A program made the translations under genes and the position numbers. Below, piece after piece: positions 23,019-35,536 of a stretch of 64,000 bases of DNA. The first letter of the stretch is position 1; each line of letters begins with the position of its first letter. Location: NCBI GenBank assembly GCA_021495925.1, contig JAKEKT010000036.1:186001-250000 (forward strand), written 5' to 3'. The notes beneath the pieces were generated by a model. That model was not told the DNA's origin. It ran no database searches and was given only the letters and a program-made list of their open reading frames with translations. This DNA is from Diplodia intermedia (Eukaryota; Ascomycota; Dothideomycetes; Botryosphaeriales; Botryosphaeriaceae).

Positions 23019-26000
23019 TCACGTTTCCCACCAATGCTTCTTCCTTATCCTCCCCGCCATGCTCCCCTCGACGACCCCGCGATCCGTACTCCTCGCCGGC
23101 AAATGATAGCCCCACCTCCTCCTCTGCTCCCAGAACCACCACTCGCCCAGGCGCCTCGCCAGATCCGCCCACGCGGCGGCGGCGTCGCCATGCCTCTTCC
23201 GCGCCTCCTTCACCAGCGCCTCGACGTTCCACGCCACCAGCTCCTCGGCCTCGTTCGGCGACGACGCGAGGTCGGTGAACTTGAGCGGGAGGGTGGAGCA
23301 CAGCGGCAGGATGAGCCGGTACGACGAGTGCGCCTGCGAGATGGCGAGGAGGGAGCCGCCGGGGTTGATGGTCGAGAAGTGGAACGGGTGCGTGTTGGCC
23401 GAGGCGTTGGTCGTGGGGAACGTGGCGTCCTCAAAGCTGCTGCTGATGTCGTCCCACGGGTTGTGGTCGTGGTGGTCGTGGAAGAAGGACGACGACGGCG
23501 GCGGCGACGAGTGGTTCGCTATCGGCACGCTCCACTGCTGTTCGCGGATCATCGAGTGGCCCTGGTAGCGCGGCAGCAGCCCTCGGGCCACTTCGCTGCC
23601 GGCGTCGCTGAGGCTGTCTGTTTGTAGCAGCAGGTCGAGGATGGTGGGGATGATGGACGTCGGCGTGGCGGCGTCGGCGGCGTCGAGCTGGACGCGGGGG
23701 AGCTCCGGGTGCAGGAAGAGCAGCGGGATGGGGAAGTTGGATATGTGGCCGTTCTCAAAGTTGGATCTCGATCCGTCCGTCACGTCAAAGGCCAGTCCGT
23801 GGTCGCCCACCATCACAACAAGCGTCTCGTTCAGCGCGCCCTCTTCGTGCAGCATGCTTAGCAAGGAGTCCAGATACCCGTCCTGGTGCTTGATCGTGTT
23901 GAGATACAGGTCGAAATGGTTGTAATTCTCGGGCGCGAACCGACGCTTGGCCAGGTACGTCTCCTTGCCCGGCCACGCCGCCGGCACCCCAAACGGGTGG
24001 TGCGTCGTGCTGGTCATATACGAGGCGAAGAGGCGGCGGCCATCGCGCTTCGCGTTGGCAAAGGCGTCACGAAGGTAAGGCAGTGACTCCTCCTCTGGGA
24101 ATCCGAAGTAGTTGTTGCGTGGCTGCTTGGGCGGGTAATGGGCCGATGCCGGGTCGTCGAGTGTTTCGTCCGTCACAATGGTGCGGAAGCCAATCTGCTC
24201 ATTCAGCGTGTACTGCGAGTCGAACTGGTCCGTCACCGACTGCATGAACGCCCAGCCCCACGGCGACGACTGGAAATCGTTTCCGTTCTTCTTGCCACGC
24301 CCGCCTTGCTCCGCCTTGTTGAGCATGTCCAGAATCTGAGGCATGCAGGGCTGATACATCCGGCCTCGCACCTCCTCAGTGAAGTCGACGGGCAGCGGCT
24401 CCATGCCGCAAATGCTCGTGATCAAACTCTTCAGCGTGTAAGCGCTGCCGGTAATGGCTCCCTGAACATTAATGCCACCCTTGTCCGCGCCGAACTGCGA
24501 GGTCCAGGCGCCCAGATGGGCGGTCTCATTGAAAGCCTCGTCATCCTCGAACCTGGTAGATTCGCCAGTCAAGAAGGACGCCGTGGCGGTGAGGTTCCGC
24601 AGCTTCTTGTCCAACTCGGCAGCGACCTCAGGAGCCCCATACGAGGCAAGGATAGTGTCGTAAGCGTGGGTGGCCTTTTTGAAGGGGAACATGTCCTTGC
24701 GGGTGCTCTCCAGCGTGACGAGCAGCACATTCCTAATGGACGGCTTGTTCTGCTTTAATGCGTCGGTGAGAGGGTGCAGCAGGCTCTCGTCCAAATTGGA
24801 CAGCTTCATGGGGTCGCAAGACGGCTCATAGCTCCCGTGATGTCCACGGTGCGGAGGCGGCGGCGGCGGTGGCGGCGGGGGAGGAGGCACGCCATCTTCC
24901 AGCGGGTCCCACGGCCCAAATCCGTCTTCATCTTCAAACCAGCCCGGAGGTGGAGGCGGCGGAGGGTACCCAGGTGGGGGTGGGCCGTGACCAGGCGGCG
25001 GAGGCGGGGGCGGACGGTGGTGGCGGCGGCGGCACTCTTCGGTGAGCGGTTTCCAGTCCGGGGGTGGAGCGTGGCCAACAACTTTAGCGTACTGCTCGAA
25101 GGGAAACTCGACGCGCTGGGTGGGATGGGGCAGGCAGAAGTCGGCGTTGATGGGGCTGAAGAACAGCGATTCGAAGAGCGTGATGGGCAGGGAGCCGGAC
25201 ATGTGCGCATAGGGCGCACTGCGCGGACGCACGCACTGCAGGATCAGCACGGTGAGGGTTGCGGCGATGACGGCAACGGAGACGACTGCGGCCCTGCGCA
25301 GCGAGGGGATTTGGGCGCGGTCGGCCTTACTGCGATCGGCAGGTCAGCACCCAAGCTGAGACACGGGGAGGTTAGGTAGGCGCACCTCGGCTCCACGTCG
25401 TCGGCGCACGGGCCGGCGAGCTGCTCGTATCCGCTGAGCTGCGACTGCCCTCGAAGGCAACGATGCATCTGGCGGAACGAGAGGCGCACCTCGACCAGCA
25501 CCCAGCTGGTGGCCGCGTAGAAGCGCGCCGCCACGAGCCACGCGACGCTCGAGAAGGCCAGGATCACCGTCGCGAACTTGGGCAGCTCCGACAGCAGCAT
25601 CGTCAGCCCCGCCGGGTCGGCCGCCAGGTTGCCCGCCGCCATCCACTGCACCTCGCCGCCGGTCGTGAGGTAGAAGCAGATCTGCGACGTCGACGTCGAC
25701 GCCGTGAGGAGGCTGCGCTTGGGTCAGTCTGCAGTTCCACGGTTGCTGGAGTGAGGGCACGTACGCGAGCAGGCCGCCGAGAATCCTCCATGTGCGGCCT
25801 CTGTTCGGGCGGAAGATGAGTAGGCGGCCGACGAGGACGAGCAGCAGGTCCGGCAGGAAAAAGGTCGGCGTGTACAGCAGCAGCAGCAGGATGGGCAGCG
25901 AGGTGCGGTGGCTGTAGAAGTGCAGCAGTTTGGCGGCAAAAGACGAGACGAAGAAGAGGGCGAACTGGTCCCGGGTGCGCAGCAGCACGCTGAGCGGCCA

Positions 26001-26021
26001 GATGGACGAGGGCTCCATCAT
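23019..26021 (-). CDS. membrane-anchored sulfatase / LTA-synthase-like protein, 964 aa
   Basis: Three exons on the minus strand: 26021-25765, 25712-25386 and 25329-23019. The introns are 52 and 56 bp and the frame closes exactly. The first 220 residues carry about five hydrophobic helices. Residues 300-355 hold long proline runs, including about a dozen consecutive Pro. The catalytic domain of the sulfatase/alkaline phosphatase superfamily starts near residue 395 with NVLLVTLESTRKD, where Ser/Thr of EST could be the nucleophile. It continues with TTHHPF (about 637) and MVGDHGLAF (about 703), metal-site motifs. The layout of helices followed by an outward-facing sulfatase domain resembles bacterial lipoteichoic-acid synthases and phosphoethanolamine transferases. 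The substrate in fungi is unknown. No C-x-P-S-R formylglycine motif is seen, so classical sulfatase activity is unlikely. Confidence 0.85.
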
Positions 26022-26446
26022 GTCGCGGCTGCTCGATTCGTCTGGGGCTCGCGTGCTTTACATGGCAGCAGAGTATATAAGTACTATGCTACCTGCTGCC
26101 AGGGGTTCGGCAGCGGGACGGTGCCCCGTGCAGCAGCAGCAGAGCAGGTGCTGTGGATGAGGATTTGGCCGGGCCGTTGCTGAGCCACCACCCACAACCC
26201 GTTTTTCGCCCGCTGCACTGAAACCCGCATCGTCGGCCGCTAACTTTCATTCGCTGCTTCAGGAACAAACTTCGCCTCTACCGCCCGCCTCGCTGCCCGC
26301 CTGCCCGCCTGCGCGCCTGCAACCCGGCAATCGTCCCAACGGCGTCATATGCGAATCGCGCCGCCAAGGCCCCTGCCCAGCCTCCTGCCCAGTCTGATCA
26401 GCAACGCAATTACCAAAGCACACGGCGCGTCATAGTCAGTCCGCAC

Positions 26447-27004
26447 TCACCACCATATCCTCGTCACGGACTCGAACACCACCACCACCAGCACCAGCCC
26501 CAGCCCCACCTTGACCGCCACCATCTGCCACACCGTGACAACGCCCTCGCCCTCACCCTCACCCTCACCCTCGCCCGCCCCGTCGCTCATGCCCTCGATT
26601 TTGCACTTCACCTGCACCCTCGTCTCGCCCCGTGACGAACCTCCTTCTCCCCCAGCCCGTTGAGGCGCGGCGTTGTCGCCGTCTTCTCCTCCGGCTGGAA
26701 CATGCCGCCGGTTCTGGACGACGTCGTCGTACATTTGCCACGCAACCTGCATGTCGGCGCGCCCGTCGATCCAGTCAATCCAGCGCCCGAGGTCGGACGC
26801 CAGCCGCCCGCATGTGTCGCCCGGGTTTTCCATTGGTGGCGGCTGCAGCCAAAAGACGTGGTGGCTTCCCTCATCAGCGCTGCATCTGCAGCCGGTACGG
26901 CGGACTGATCGAGGATGGGGAGGAGCAGAAGAGGGAGCCTGCCGGCTCGGCCGCACCATGAAGGCGAGCAGGGAAAAAAGCAGGGGGAGCATCGCAACGT
27001 GCAT
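26447..27004 (-). CDS. small putative secreted or membrane protein, 185 aa
   Basis: The start at 27004 gives a likely signal peptide (MLPLLFSLLAFMV). A central region with CRC, a Trp-rich block (WIDWIDGRADMQVAWQMYDD) and a Gly/Glu repeat (EGEGEGEGEG) follow. A final hydrophobic helix ends near the C-terminus. An in-frame upstream ATG at 27232 would add 76 residues without signal character. I recognise no family. A real gene is likely from the length and the signal/anchor layout, but splice variants cannot be excluded. It is in tandem with the sulfatase-like gene, 425 bp away. Confidence 0.45.
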   Translation of the reverse strand: MHVAMLPLLFSLLAFMVRPSRQAPSSAPPHPRSVRRTGCRCSADEGSHHVFWLQPPPMENPGDTCGRLASDLGRWIDWIDGRADMQVAWQMYDDVVQNRRHVPAGGEDGDNAAPQRAGGEGGSSRGETRVQVKCKIEGMSDGAGEGEGEGEGEGVVTVWQMVAVKVGLGLVLVVVVFESVTRIWW

Positions 27005-30000
27005 TGTGAAGGGCGATGAAATCAAGAAGGAAGAAGAGTTGATGGTGGAGAGTAGTAGTGTCGTCGTCTGCCCTAGAAAAGACCACGATCGGACGGGGAT
27101 GATGATTGCGGACGAGGACGGTATGTAAGGTATCCTCTTTTTAATCGCCAACCAACCAGCTCCGCCACCCTCTTCCTGCTTTCCGAGAGGAGGCCCGACT
27201 GGGGGCTCCTGATGGCCCTTCCTACTCGCCAACTTTGCCGCACGAATGATAATGCCTCAAATCCTTGGGGAGATGGGCGAGGCAACGACGAATAAAAAAA
27301 CGCCTCGTGAGGCTGACTTGTTGCTCCACGCCCGGAGCCATTTCAGATCGCATGCGGCCTGGGCTGTGTACGAGGGGCGCGAGCTAGTCCCATCTTCCCT
27401 GGCCAGGCCCCGCGGCGTCCGCGGGCGGTAGCCATGTGCGGGGCTGGGCTGGGCCGTAGGTATGTACTTATTACCCAGCGCCGCGGGTAAGGTCGACGGA
27501 TAAGTCTTAGGGGTCCAAGGCTTTACGCGAGAAAGGCCTTGGTTGACAGCGGAAAACAGAAGGGGGACTCTTGGCCCGTGGCCCCCGCGGATGGCGCTAC
27601 CTGCCAACACGGCGCCATGGCTTGGCCGGGCGAGAAAAAGCGCGCAGCTGCAGGCCGCTAAGAAAGCTTAGCGACGACCGGATACGAATCAGGGGGAGCG
27701 CAGCAGAGGGACTGGCCCGAATCGGGTCCGGATCTCCGCACGCTACAAAGCTTGGCTTTGCTTGTACACGAGCTAATCCGGCGCCTCCCCGTTATCTGGC
27801 TTCTTCTCTCTCTCCCTCTCCCGTCCCCGTTCCCGTCCCATCCCCGCGCGAAGCCCTGCTTTGCCGCGCTTCTGCAAGAAAAAAGCCTCCACCACTCGGC
27901 GTCAATAGCGCCCCCAGCACATCCTTCTCGGCTCCCCCGAACACGAGAAAGATGTTACGTGCAACAGTCACCAAGCTTCCTCGTCAAGCGTCGGTCCGTG
28001 GGAGGGTGAGAGAAAGCTTAATCCGTATGCGGTAGTCGAAATGGCCAAGCCTCAGTGGAACATTCCGCGGCGCGTCCCCCCAGACCACCACACCAACGAG
28101 CGGTCCGTTCTTTCGGCCCAAAAGCTTCTGTAGTAGTTAGCGTGAACACAGCCGCCGCCGCATTTCGCTAGTGGGCATGTTAGTCTCGTGTTGATGAGTT
28201 TCGTTGGTATGTACCTACCGCCGATTTGGAAACACAGCTGCCAGAAAAGTTATTAGGGTATGTAGACGCACGGATCGGGCTGTCGTGATGGGAGGCGCGC
28301 CCCCGCCCGCAGTGGTTGGGTGTGGGTTGTTGACGGTCCGGCTGAACATGCCTACTCTTGATAGGTACCTACGACCGTTCATTCGTTCCATTCCGTCATG
28401 TGAAACCACTACCACCTCCGAATAAGACATCCGCAGCAGTTCTTCCCCATTCGTCGATACGAATTCCTCCCCCTCCCCCTCCCCACCATCGCCGGGATGA
28501 TCTGCTCTCGTATCATCACAGCCGCCCTCAGAAACGTCCGTCTCGACGTCTGTTCTCTTCCTCTCTGCCAACAGCCCACACACGCGATACGCGCGTTGTT
28601 TAGTCGTCGGGGGCACGTGCACGACTTGAAGCGTTCGGACGCGGCGTGTACATCAACACTCGACACGACACACATGCTCGATGCCCCCGTCGGAGAAGAA
28701 GCCGTGCGAGTGGTGGTGGGTCGGTCCGTCCGTCCGTCGGTTACAGAGGAAAGCGGGCAATTTCGCTTTCTGTGAGAGCACGGCCAGCGAGCGCTACATG
28801 CGTAGGTAGTAAAAAGTGCCGCTGACCTCTCATGGAAAGAGCTGCCGCTTCCATCATTATGGCGGTGTATGTATGTACATATCCTGCCATAGGGCGGTGG
28901 GTGTGGGGTCGCACACGATAATCCATCAGTATATATATATGAAAAAAAAACGAGACGTTTCGCCCTCGATGTTCAAACGGGTGGGAAGGATCGATCGATC
29001 CCCCGGTACATGTGATGGCCGTGATGGTCGTGACGGGATGAGAGTCCTCGGAGACAGAAAGCAGGACAGGCAGCAGGACAGGCAGCAGGACAGGCAGCAG
29101 GACGGGGGAGGGGGGCTCTCACCTCGCACTCCCCGTTTCTCCATCTCCCACTGCTACCGTCCTCACACAAACGGCCCCGTCGCCGCATTCTGTCGGCCGC
29201 TCCCCCCTGGCCTTCCCGTCAAAACGGACCCCGCGGACCCCGCGGTCGTGCCGTGCCCCCCTTCGCCGCCCCGTCGTCTGGAGTTTTCCTTGCCATCCGA
29301 ATGTTCTGATTGGCCCCGCCCGTACTGCGTGACCGGAGCTTTTCTTTCCCTCGTATCGTTACATGCGTATGGCACACTGCTGCCTGGTGGGGTGGCTTAG
29401 CGGGGAGCCTAGTGGTGGTGGTTGGTGTGGATCCGCCGATCTTTCGTAGACTGTTGGTCGTCGTCGACGGCGGGCTTTCTACGATCGGACCTTTTTGGTG
29501 TTTTTTTTTTTTTTTTTTGGTGGACGACTGAGAATGGATACGAGGTTGGGTGCATTGCTTGATGGGGAAATGATGGCGCTGTCGTGATGATGGAGTGGGT
29601 GGGTGGGAGATATCGGAGGGCGTTGGTGATGGATGCAAGGGTGTGTGGGTCGGTGTCGTGTTGTTCATTTGGGAATGTGGCGCAGCTGTGTGCGTGGGCG
29701 ATGGGGGAGTTTCGTTTTTTGAGTTTCGCCGGTGTGGGCGCCTGATGGGGTGAGGGAATACGACTTGGGAGGGACATAGCGATGATATGAGAGGGTAAGC
29801 AAAGAAGCCATTCGGCACGCAGGATGACTGGTTGAAAAGGACGCAGCAGGCGTCAGGTTAGTGGGAAGCATCCTCGGTCGTTTGGTTGTTGATCAGGTGT
29901 TGCGAGAAAAGCACTCTTTGGAGTGACGCTAACGGCCTTTCCGATGCTGGATGGAGAAAACGTGAGATCGAACGTCGCTACTCTATCGTTTCGCGCAGAT

Positions 30001-30181
30001 CGAGCTCCTTTGTTGTGTCAGTAGCCCGTAGGCCGAGGTGAGACAGTTTCGATTACGATCTTTCTCCCAATGGTATGATACTCAACCAAAGGAACCCTCC
30101 CTCCCAGTTCACGGGTAACACCAACTATTACCACACTCACCCACCCAACCAACCCAACCCGCAATCAACCCCGTTCCCTCT
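27005..30181. other. 3.2-kb intergenic region, no supported gene
   Basis: No frame here shows a recognisable domain or consistent splice sites. It contains a run of T (about 29500-29518), a 12-bp minisatellite (29061-29105) and several TGG/GTGG-rich stretches. The right end contains the 3' region of the calmodulin-like gene. A lineage-specific small gene or noncoding RNA could be hidden; I see none. Confidence 0.4.
29061..29105. repeat. 12-bp minisatellite, 3.7 copies
   Basis: The unit GCAGGACAGGCA is repeated three times exactly (29061-29096), followed by a partial copy GCAGGACGG. It lies in intergenic DNA. Confidence 0.9.
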
Positions 30182-31069
30182 CTAATCCTTCTTGAAAAAC
30201 CTCGCAAACTCCTCATCTACGCAACCCCCAAGCACATCAGCACACCTGACACGACAACCCAGCACCGAAAAGAAAAAAGGAGGGGGGGGGGGGAGGGGGG
30301 GGAAACTCACAGTCAATGGTCCCATTCCCGTCGACGTCGGCCTCGCGGATCAGGTCGTCGATCTCGTCATCGGTCAAGTTCTCGCCAATGGCTTTCATGA
30401 CGTGGCGCAGCTCCGACGAGTTGATGGTGCCGGAGCCGTCGCGGTCGAAGACGTTGAAGATCTCGCGGATCTCCTGCTCCGGGTCGACGTACTTGGGCTT
30501 CTTGGACATCATGATGAGGAATTCTATTTGCGTTTCCCCCCTTGTTGTTAGCGTGTGGAGGGAGGGAGGGAGGGGAGAGAAGAGCAATGGGGAGGTAGGT
30601 GGGGGGGATAGGGTGATGTTTCTTCTTTTTTTTCTCCTTACCGTTGAAGTCGATGGAGCCGGTGTGGTCGACGTCCAGCTCGTTGACCATGTCGTTCAGC
30701 TCCTCGTCGGTGGGGTTCTGGCCCAGCGAGCGCATCACCTCGCCCAGCTCCTTGGCCGTGATGTCGCCTGCCGGGGACGAAAGGAAAGCAGAGCACGTCA
30801 GTCACAGGTCACGTTTTTGCGGGAGGTGGAGCAGAGGTCAAGAAGCGGGACCGGGGGAGCTGTCGCACCGTCTCCATTTTTATCCTGTAGAGAGGGAGCG
30901 TGTGTTAGAGGATGGCTGCTGGCCATGTGACGATGCGATGGGGGATGACGTACGAACACGGCGAAGGCAGCCTTGTACTCCTCAATCTGCTCGGGCGAGA
31001 GTGCGTCGGACTGTGGGCTAGTCAGTGGGCGGGCGGCGGCGGGGCGGCATTGGCGGCGATACGAACCAT
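30182..31069 (-). CDS. calmodulin-like protein, four EF-hands, 149 aa
   Basis: Six exons on the minus strand: 31069-31067 (the ATG alone), 31010-30954, 30885-30870 (a 16-bp microexon), 30767-30642, 30523-30311 and 30216-30182. The product is 149 residues, the standard calmodulin length. Four EF-hand loops are complete: DKNGDGDITAKE, DVDHTGSIDFNE, DRDGSGTINSSE and DVDGNGTIDYEE, each with acidic position 1 and Glu at 12. The protein diverges clearly from the near-invariant ascomycete calmodulin (MSDALSPEQIEEYKAAF at the start, FARFFKKD at the end), so I take it as a calmodulin-like paralogue. It should bind calcium with all four sites and act in the cytosol on unknown targets. An intron right after the ATG is also known in fungal calmodulin genes. 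Confidence 0.88.
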
Positions 31070-31745
31070 GGTGTGCGGATTTTTGATGTGTTGTAAGGGG
31101 GATGGGATCAGCTCTGCGACGGGGTGGAGTGTGGAGGGGGGAAGGGGGCAGACGGTGGAGAAGCCAAGAGCGCGAGGTTCCACGTGGATGCCGGGGTGTG
31201 GCGTTCTCTCTGCTTAGCGCTGACCCACTGCCCGGCCGCTCAGCTCTTGCCCGGCGACGCATGGCGTGCTCGTCGACGACGTCATTACGCGAATGGGCGC
31301 GTCGGGGCGCCGCCGCTATCATCAGGATCGATGTTTCGAATAAACATCGTCCTGCGAAGGATGGGCCTGTCTGGTTCCAGGGCAGCAATCTACCGTCGAC
31401 CAGCTGCCTGAATAGGGGCTTGGTAGGGGCCATCTCGGCCGTTTCCTGACTCCACCAAATCCAGGGTCTCATCAGCACTTTCACTGCCGCATTAGGCTAC
31501 GCGCACACCTGGTCAATGGTGTCTGGCATGGTGGCTGACATGTACTGATATGCTAACAACGGAAAACGATGCGCATACGAAGAGTGGTGCTGGAATACAC
31601 CAAAGCGCGGGGCTATTGTTTGGTACAGTGCGGGCAGCTCGCTTAGGGTTGCAACGTCTGGTCGGCGAGACAGGACGTTGGAAATTGCCATGACGGCAAA
31701 CTTTCGCTGCGCGCATGTTATCTTGATAGAAAACACGTGAGTTAT
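31070..31745. other. intergenic DNA between the calmodulin-like and NLR genes
   Basis: The left part is the probable promoter of the calmodulin-like gene. The right part is downstream of the NLR stop at 31746. A 79-codon minus-strand frame at 31497-31736 is open but unrecognised. It could be a small gene or an alternative last exon of the NLR. Confidence 0.4.
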
Positions 31746-34700
31746 CTAGCGATCTATGTATGGTATGTGCTCTTCAATTTCCGCCAGCCCTCCTGTACAG
31801 TCTCGTTGCGTAGCTTCACGAAAGCTCTCCAGTGCCGCCTGACGCATTTGTCGGGATCTCTCCGAGTCTCGAGCCGCATCCAAAGCTTCCGAGTAGCTCC
31901 ATCGAGCCCGAGCAAGCCTCACAAACATGTAGGGGACTCTGCGAGGAATCTTCTCGACAATCTCAATCTCTTTCAGGAACCAGTCACTGCTGATGTGAGC
32001 AATAAGTCGTACAGGACTCGATGGGGTTCTCTCACCGAGCATCTTTGTAGTTACTTAACATTTGATAGGCGACTCCGACTTTGTGGCAGGCAGCGGAGAG
32101 AGGACCGGCAGATATTGACAATGAATTCCGTCCTTCGAAGACCGCCACAAAAGATTTCAACGCCAAGTCGCAATTGCCACGTCCCAAGTGGATATTGCCC
32201 AAGATGTATAGGCGCCTGCAAAAGGTCAGTAATAATAAGCACATTCCGTAGTGTTGCTATGCTTACCCAAACTTGTGGTATTGAGCTTCATTTGATGCAC
32301 CCATGGCTCGTTCTATCTCAACAGACTTGTTGACGACGTTTTCCGCTTCATCCAGCTTGCCCGCCAACTGTAAACATCTGGCAAGGTTTTGATAGGAGAC
32401 TATCGTTTGTCCGGGAATGGAGATAGGGGAAGCAATTCTTATCTGGATTGCTAACTGGAATTGACGCTCGGCCTGTTCGTATTGTCCCTGAGAGGTGTTC
32501 CAGTTTCCAACTTGCATGTAACTGTTGGCGACGAGTTGATCGTCTGTAGGGAGCAGACATTGGCGAATCTCTAGAGCGCGGTGAAAGCATACGCCGGAAT
32601 CGCGTAAGCGGTCGCATCTGGCATAGACACTGCCTCTGTTCACCAAGATCCTTGCCCCCTGGAGTGTTTTCATGCCGATCGTTCCAATGCATAGCTCTTC
32701 CAAGTGTTGAAGCCTATCGCTAGCTTCATCATATTGCTCAATCTCCCAGAGATACCTAAGTCTCTATCAGTCTGAGGACTTGGCGGTAGGAGACGTTACC
32801 AAATTGTTTGAGAAGGCCATTGGAGCTTACCATGTACAATCGCATATCATGTCGATGTATCCTGCAGGATCCTCCAGTTTGGGCTTCAATTGACGCACGA
32901 GTGTGTCAGCGGCCAGTACATGAGGCAGAAACAGCTCACATTTGGCCCATTGGTCATGCAAATGTGCTCCGAGGTGCTGTTGCGGAAACCTTCGTGTTAG
33001 TAGACGCAAAGCAGTTCCAAATGCTTCTTCCTTGTCTTTTACAGATACGCTGTTGAGCCGGACACGCTGCACCAGACGATGTACTGAGATAGTCTCTTGA
33101 GCTCTGTGCATCAAGATCTCGTATCGCATCAGGGGAGCTCGATCTCTGAAGTATCTGTATTCTCTGTCGTCAATTGCCAGATGACAAGAGCACGGAGAAA
33201 AGTGGTATGGTACTCACTCAATGGAATCACTTGCGGTACCGTTTTCCAAACGCCTATCGTAAGTCCTCGCTGGAACAAACAGCTCGTCGGGTATTCCATC
33301 AGGGTCGAACATGCAAAACACCGTAAGCAGCCTGGCAGCCCCGGGGTCCAGATTTGCAAGAATCATACGCCATGCAGACCAGAGAGTGTCTTCATATGGC
33401 GTACTCTGGTCTTGGAACTTGTAGACTGGGAGATCACTCTCCGGTTCGTTTCGAAGGAGGTCCCAAAGCTGGCCGATAGTGCTTTCGGTCTCTCTGATGA
33501 AGGCGCTCGCTTGTCTAAGCGCCAATGGGTGGCATGAGAATTTCTCTGCGACCGACAACGAGATGTTTTGAAGGTCCGCGTGCTTCGTGTCTGGTTCCTC
33601 CGTATCTTTCAACTGGCTGAGAAGGAAATCGCGTCCTTCGTGAGGATACATCCCGCTTATTCGAATACTTCCACGTTCAGAGAATGCCATTGAAATATCA
33701 TCAGCAATCTTTCCGTTCCGGCTTGTGAGAACAATTGACCCTCGACCATGCTCAGGCAGGTATTGAAGCAATGGGCGAGCTTCTTCCACGTTATCAAATA
33801 TGAGTAGCCATGGGCAATCTTGGAAATGTTAGCAGGACTGGAATGTGAATATTTCAAATAGTGCCTAACCTTGTTCTTCCAGCCAGACCAACACTTTAGC
33901 TCGGACTGTTGTGGGATCCGGAGATTCCTCAGTTGCAAGGTTAAGGCGTCTCCCAATAGCAAGGAATCCTTGTAACAGCTTCTGGCCAGTATCTGCCTGT
34001 ACGAATAGAACATGTCGAAAAACTCCGGTCATGTCATGCGCTGCCTTTGCTGCCAACTGTGTTTTCCCAACACCCGGATGCCCATGTAGACAAAGGCATT
34101 TAATGGAGTTCTCTAAGCCTTTTGGCTTGACTCTGTCGCAGATCTCGCGTAAGACCCTTTGGCGTCCAAAGAAGTTCTTGTCTAAAGGAAGGCGATCGGG
34201 CAAGAAAATAGTAGATTTAGCCTCGAAGCTGACATCTACTCTCATGTCAGGTCCTTTTACTGATACGCTTAACACTAACAACTTAGGTTTATACCAAGAT
34301 TCTTGCAGATATCCACCATTTGCTGAACGATCTGGACGAAAGCATGATTGCTTTCGTGGTCGAATTTGCAGATGGATCGATGATCCGCAGCCACAGGAAA
34401 GCGCTTCTCCGCCGATGAGCCTATTAGTGCAGACCGGTCGTCCACAATCTTCAAGAAGTCAGTGTAGAGCATCAACACAACACTCTTTGCAGCGACTCAC
34501 GTGTATACTTTTCCATAAAACCTTTCCAACCATGACTTTCGTCTTCTCGGTCTCGTAGAAACTCCTCAGCTCGATAGTTCCGTCTCTTGTCAATGGTTCA
34601 AAGGCCTGAGAAAGCTCTAAAAGGTCATTCGAGTTGTGCTTCAGTACGTCCAAGTATTGCGTTGCTGTAGATCTGGCAATCGATACGACATTGGTGATAA

Positions 34701-35536
34701 CTTTGGCCCAATCGGCGGTCTTGGAGCCTTGGTGCGGAGTCCCCAGAAAAAAGATGCCTCTGGTGCTTGTAAAAACTTCAGGACTTATAGATTCATTTCT
34801 GGACGTAGTCAAGGCCTGTCCGATGTCAGAATTGCAATTCGTCAGAAGTTACGGAAATCCATGCTTACCACTTTGACGACGAGCCCCCCTAAGCTGTGTG
34901 CAATAAATAGCAACGGCCGCCGAGAATCCTATGTTCACGTTTAGTATCCGATAATTGAACATGATTGAGTATGTTTGTCAAGAGTGGATACCTGTCTTTC
35001 TGCACTGGCCTGGTTGAGAAGTTGAGTCGCTATGGTTTTGAGGCTCGCGGTGGATCGGGAGACGATGTTGGAGTCATAGCCGAATGTCATTATACGAGCA
35101 GTCCTCATATGATGTGGAAGAAGATCTCTTAACCACAACACAGGTTTGGATGGAGATTTGTATGTCCAAGTCTCAGCGGCGTGCCCACCAAGCCCATGGA
35201 CAGCGATGATGCTAGCGTGCAGGTCAGATAACTTTCTGGTGTACTACAACCTTTTGAGACTTACTCTATCATCGGAGTTTGAGGAGCATATAGCACAGTC
35301 AAGCCTCGGAAATCGGAGCTTACACGTACCCCCCTATATGCCTCAATTGCATGTTCAATTTTGTTCATACTTTTTTGACCGTTTTTCCATTTCCGAAATG
35401 TTACTGTCGCCCCAAGTCGACCTGCTGCTTGCGGCGCAATTCCGGACTCAAAGACTGAGAAGTCCTTCTGTAAGGTACTCATGATCTCCCGGAAAGTGTC
35501 CTCGCCTGAGATTCCCTGAAGGTTGATTGTAGGCAT
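31746..35536 (-). CDS. NLR-type protein: SesB-like hydrolase, NB-ARC, TPR; 1085 aa
   Basis: Eleven exons on the minus strand: 35536-35265, 35211-34992, 34928-34869, 34815-34501, 34448-34295, 34259-33870, 33818-33218, 33163-32831, 32755-32267, 32215-32036 and 31989-31746. Phases agree at all ten junctions; introns are 35-75 bp. The N-terminal domain is an alpha/beta hydrolase of SesB type (VHGLGG near 95, nucleophile Ser in AHSLGG near 176). The NB-ARC has FFGRQ, the P-loop GHPGVGKT (Lys about 406), Walker B LLIFDN (about 475) and TSRNGK. From about 690 to the end are tetratricopeptide repeats (for example QYEQAERQFQLAIQIR). Such STAND proteins sense ligands through the repeats, oligomerise through NB-ARC and trigger the N-terminal effector in fungal cell-death or immunity pathways. 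All key motifs are intact, so it is probably functional. The 35-bp intron (34260-34294) is the least certain. Confidence 0.9.

Noticed and set aside
31497..31736. 79-codon minus-strand frame downstream of the NLR
   Set aside because: Unrecognised and without a supported promoter or splice link; too weak for a gene call, though an alternative last exon is possible.
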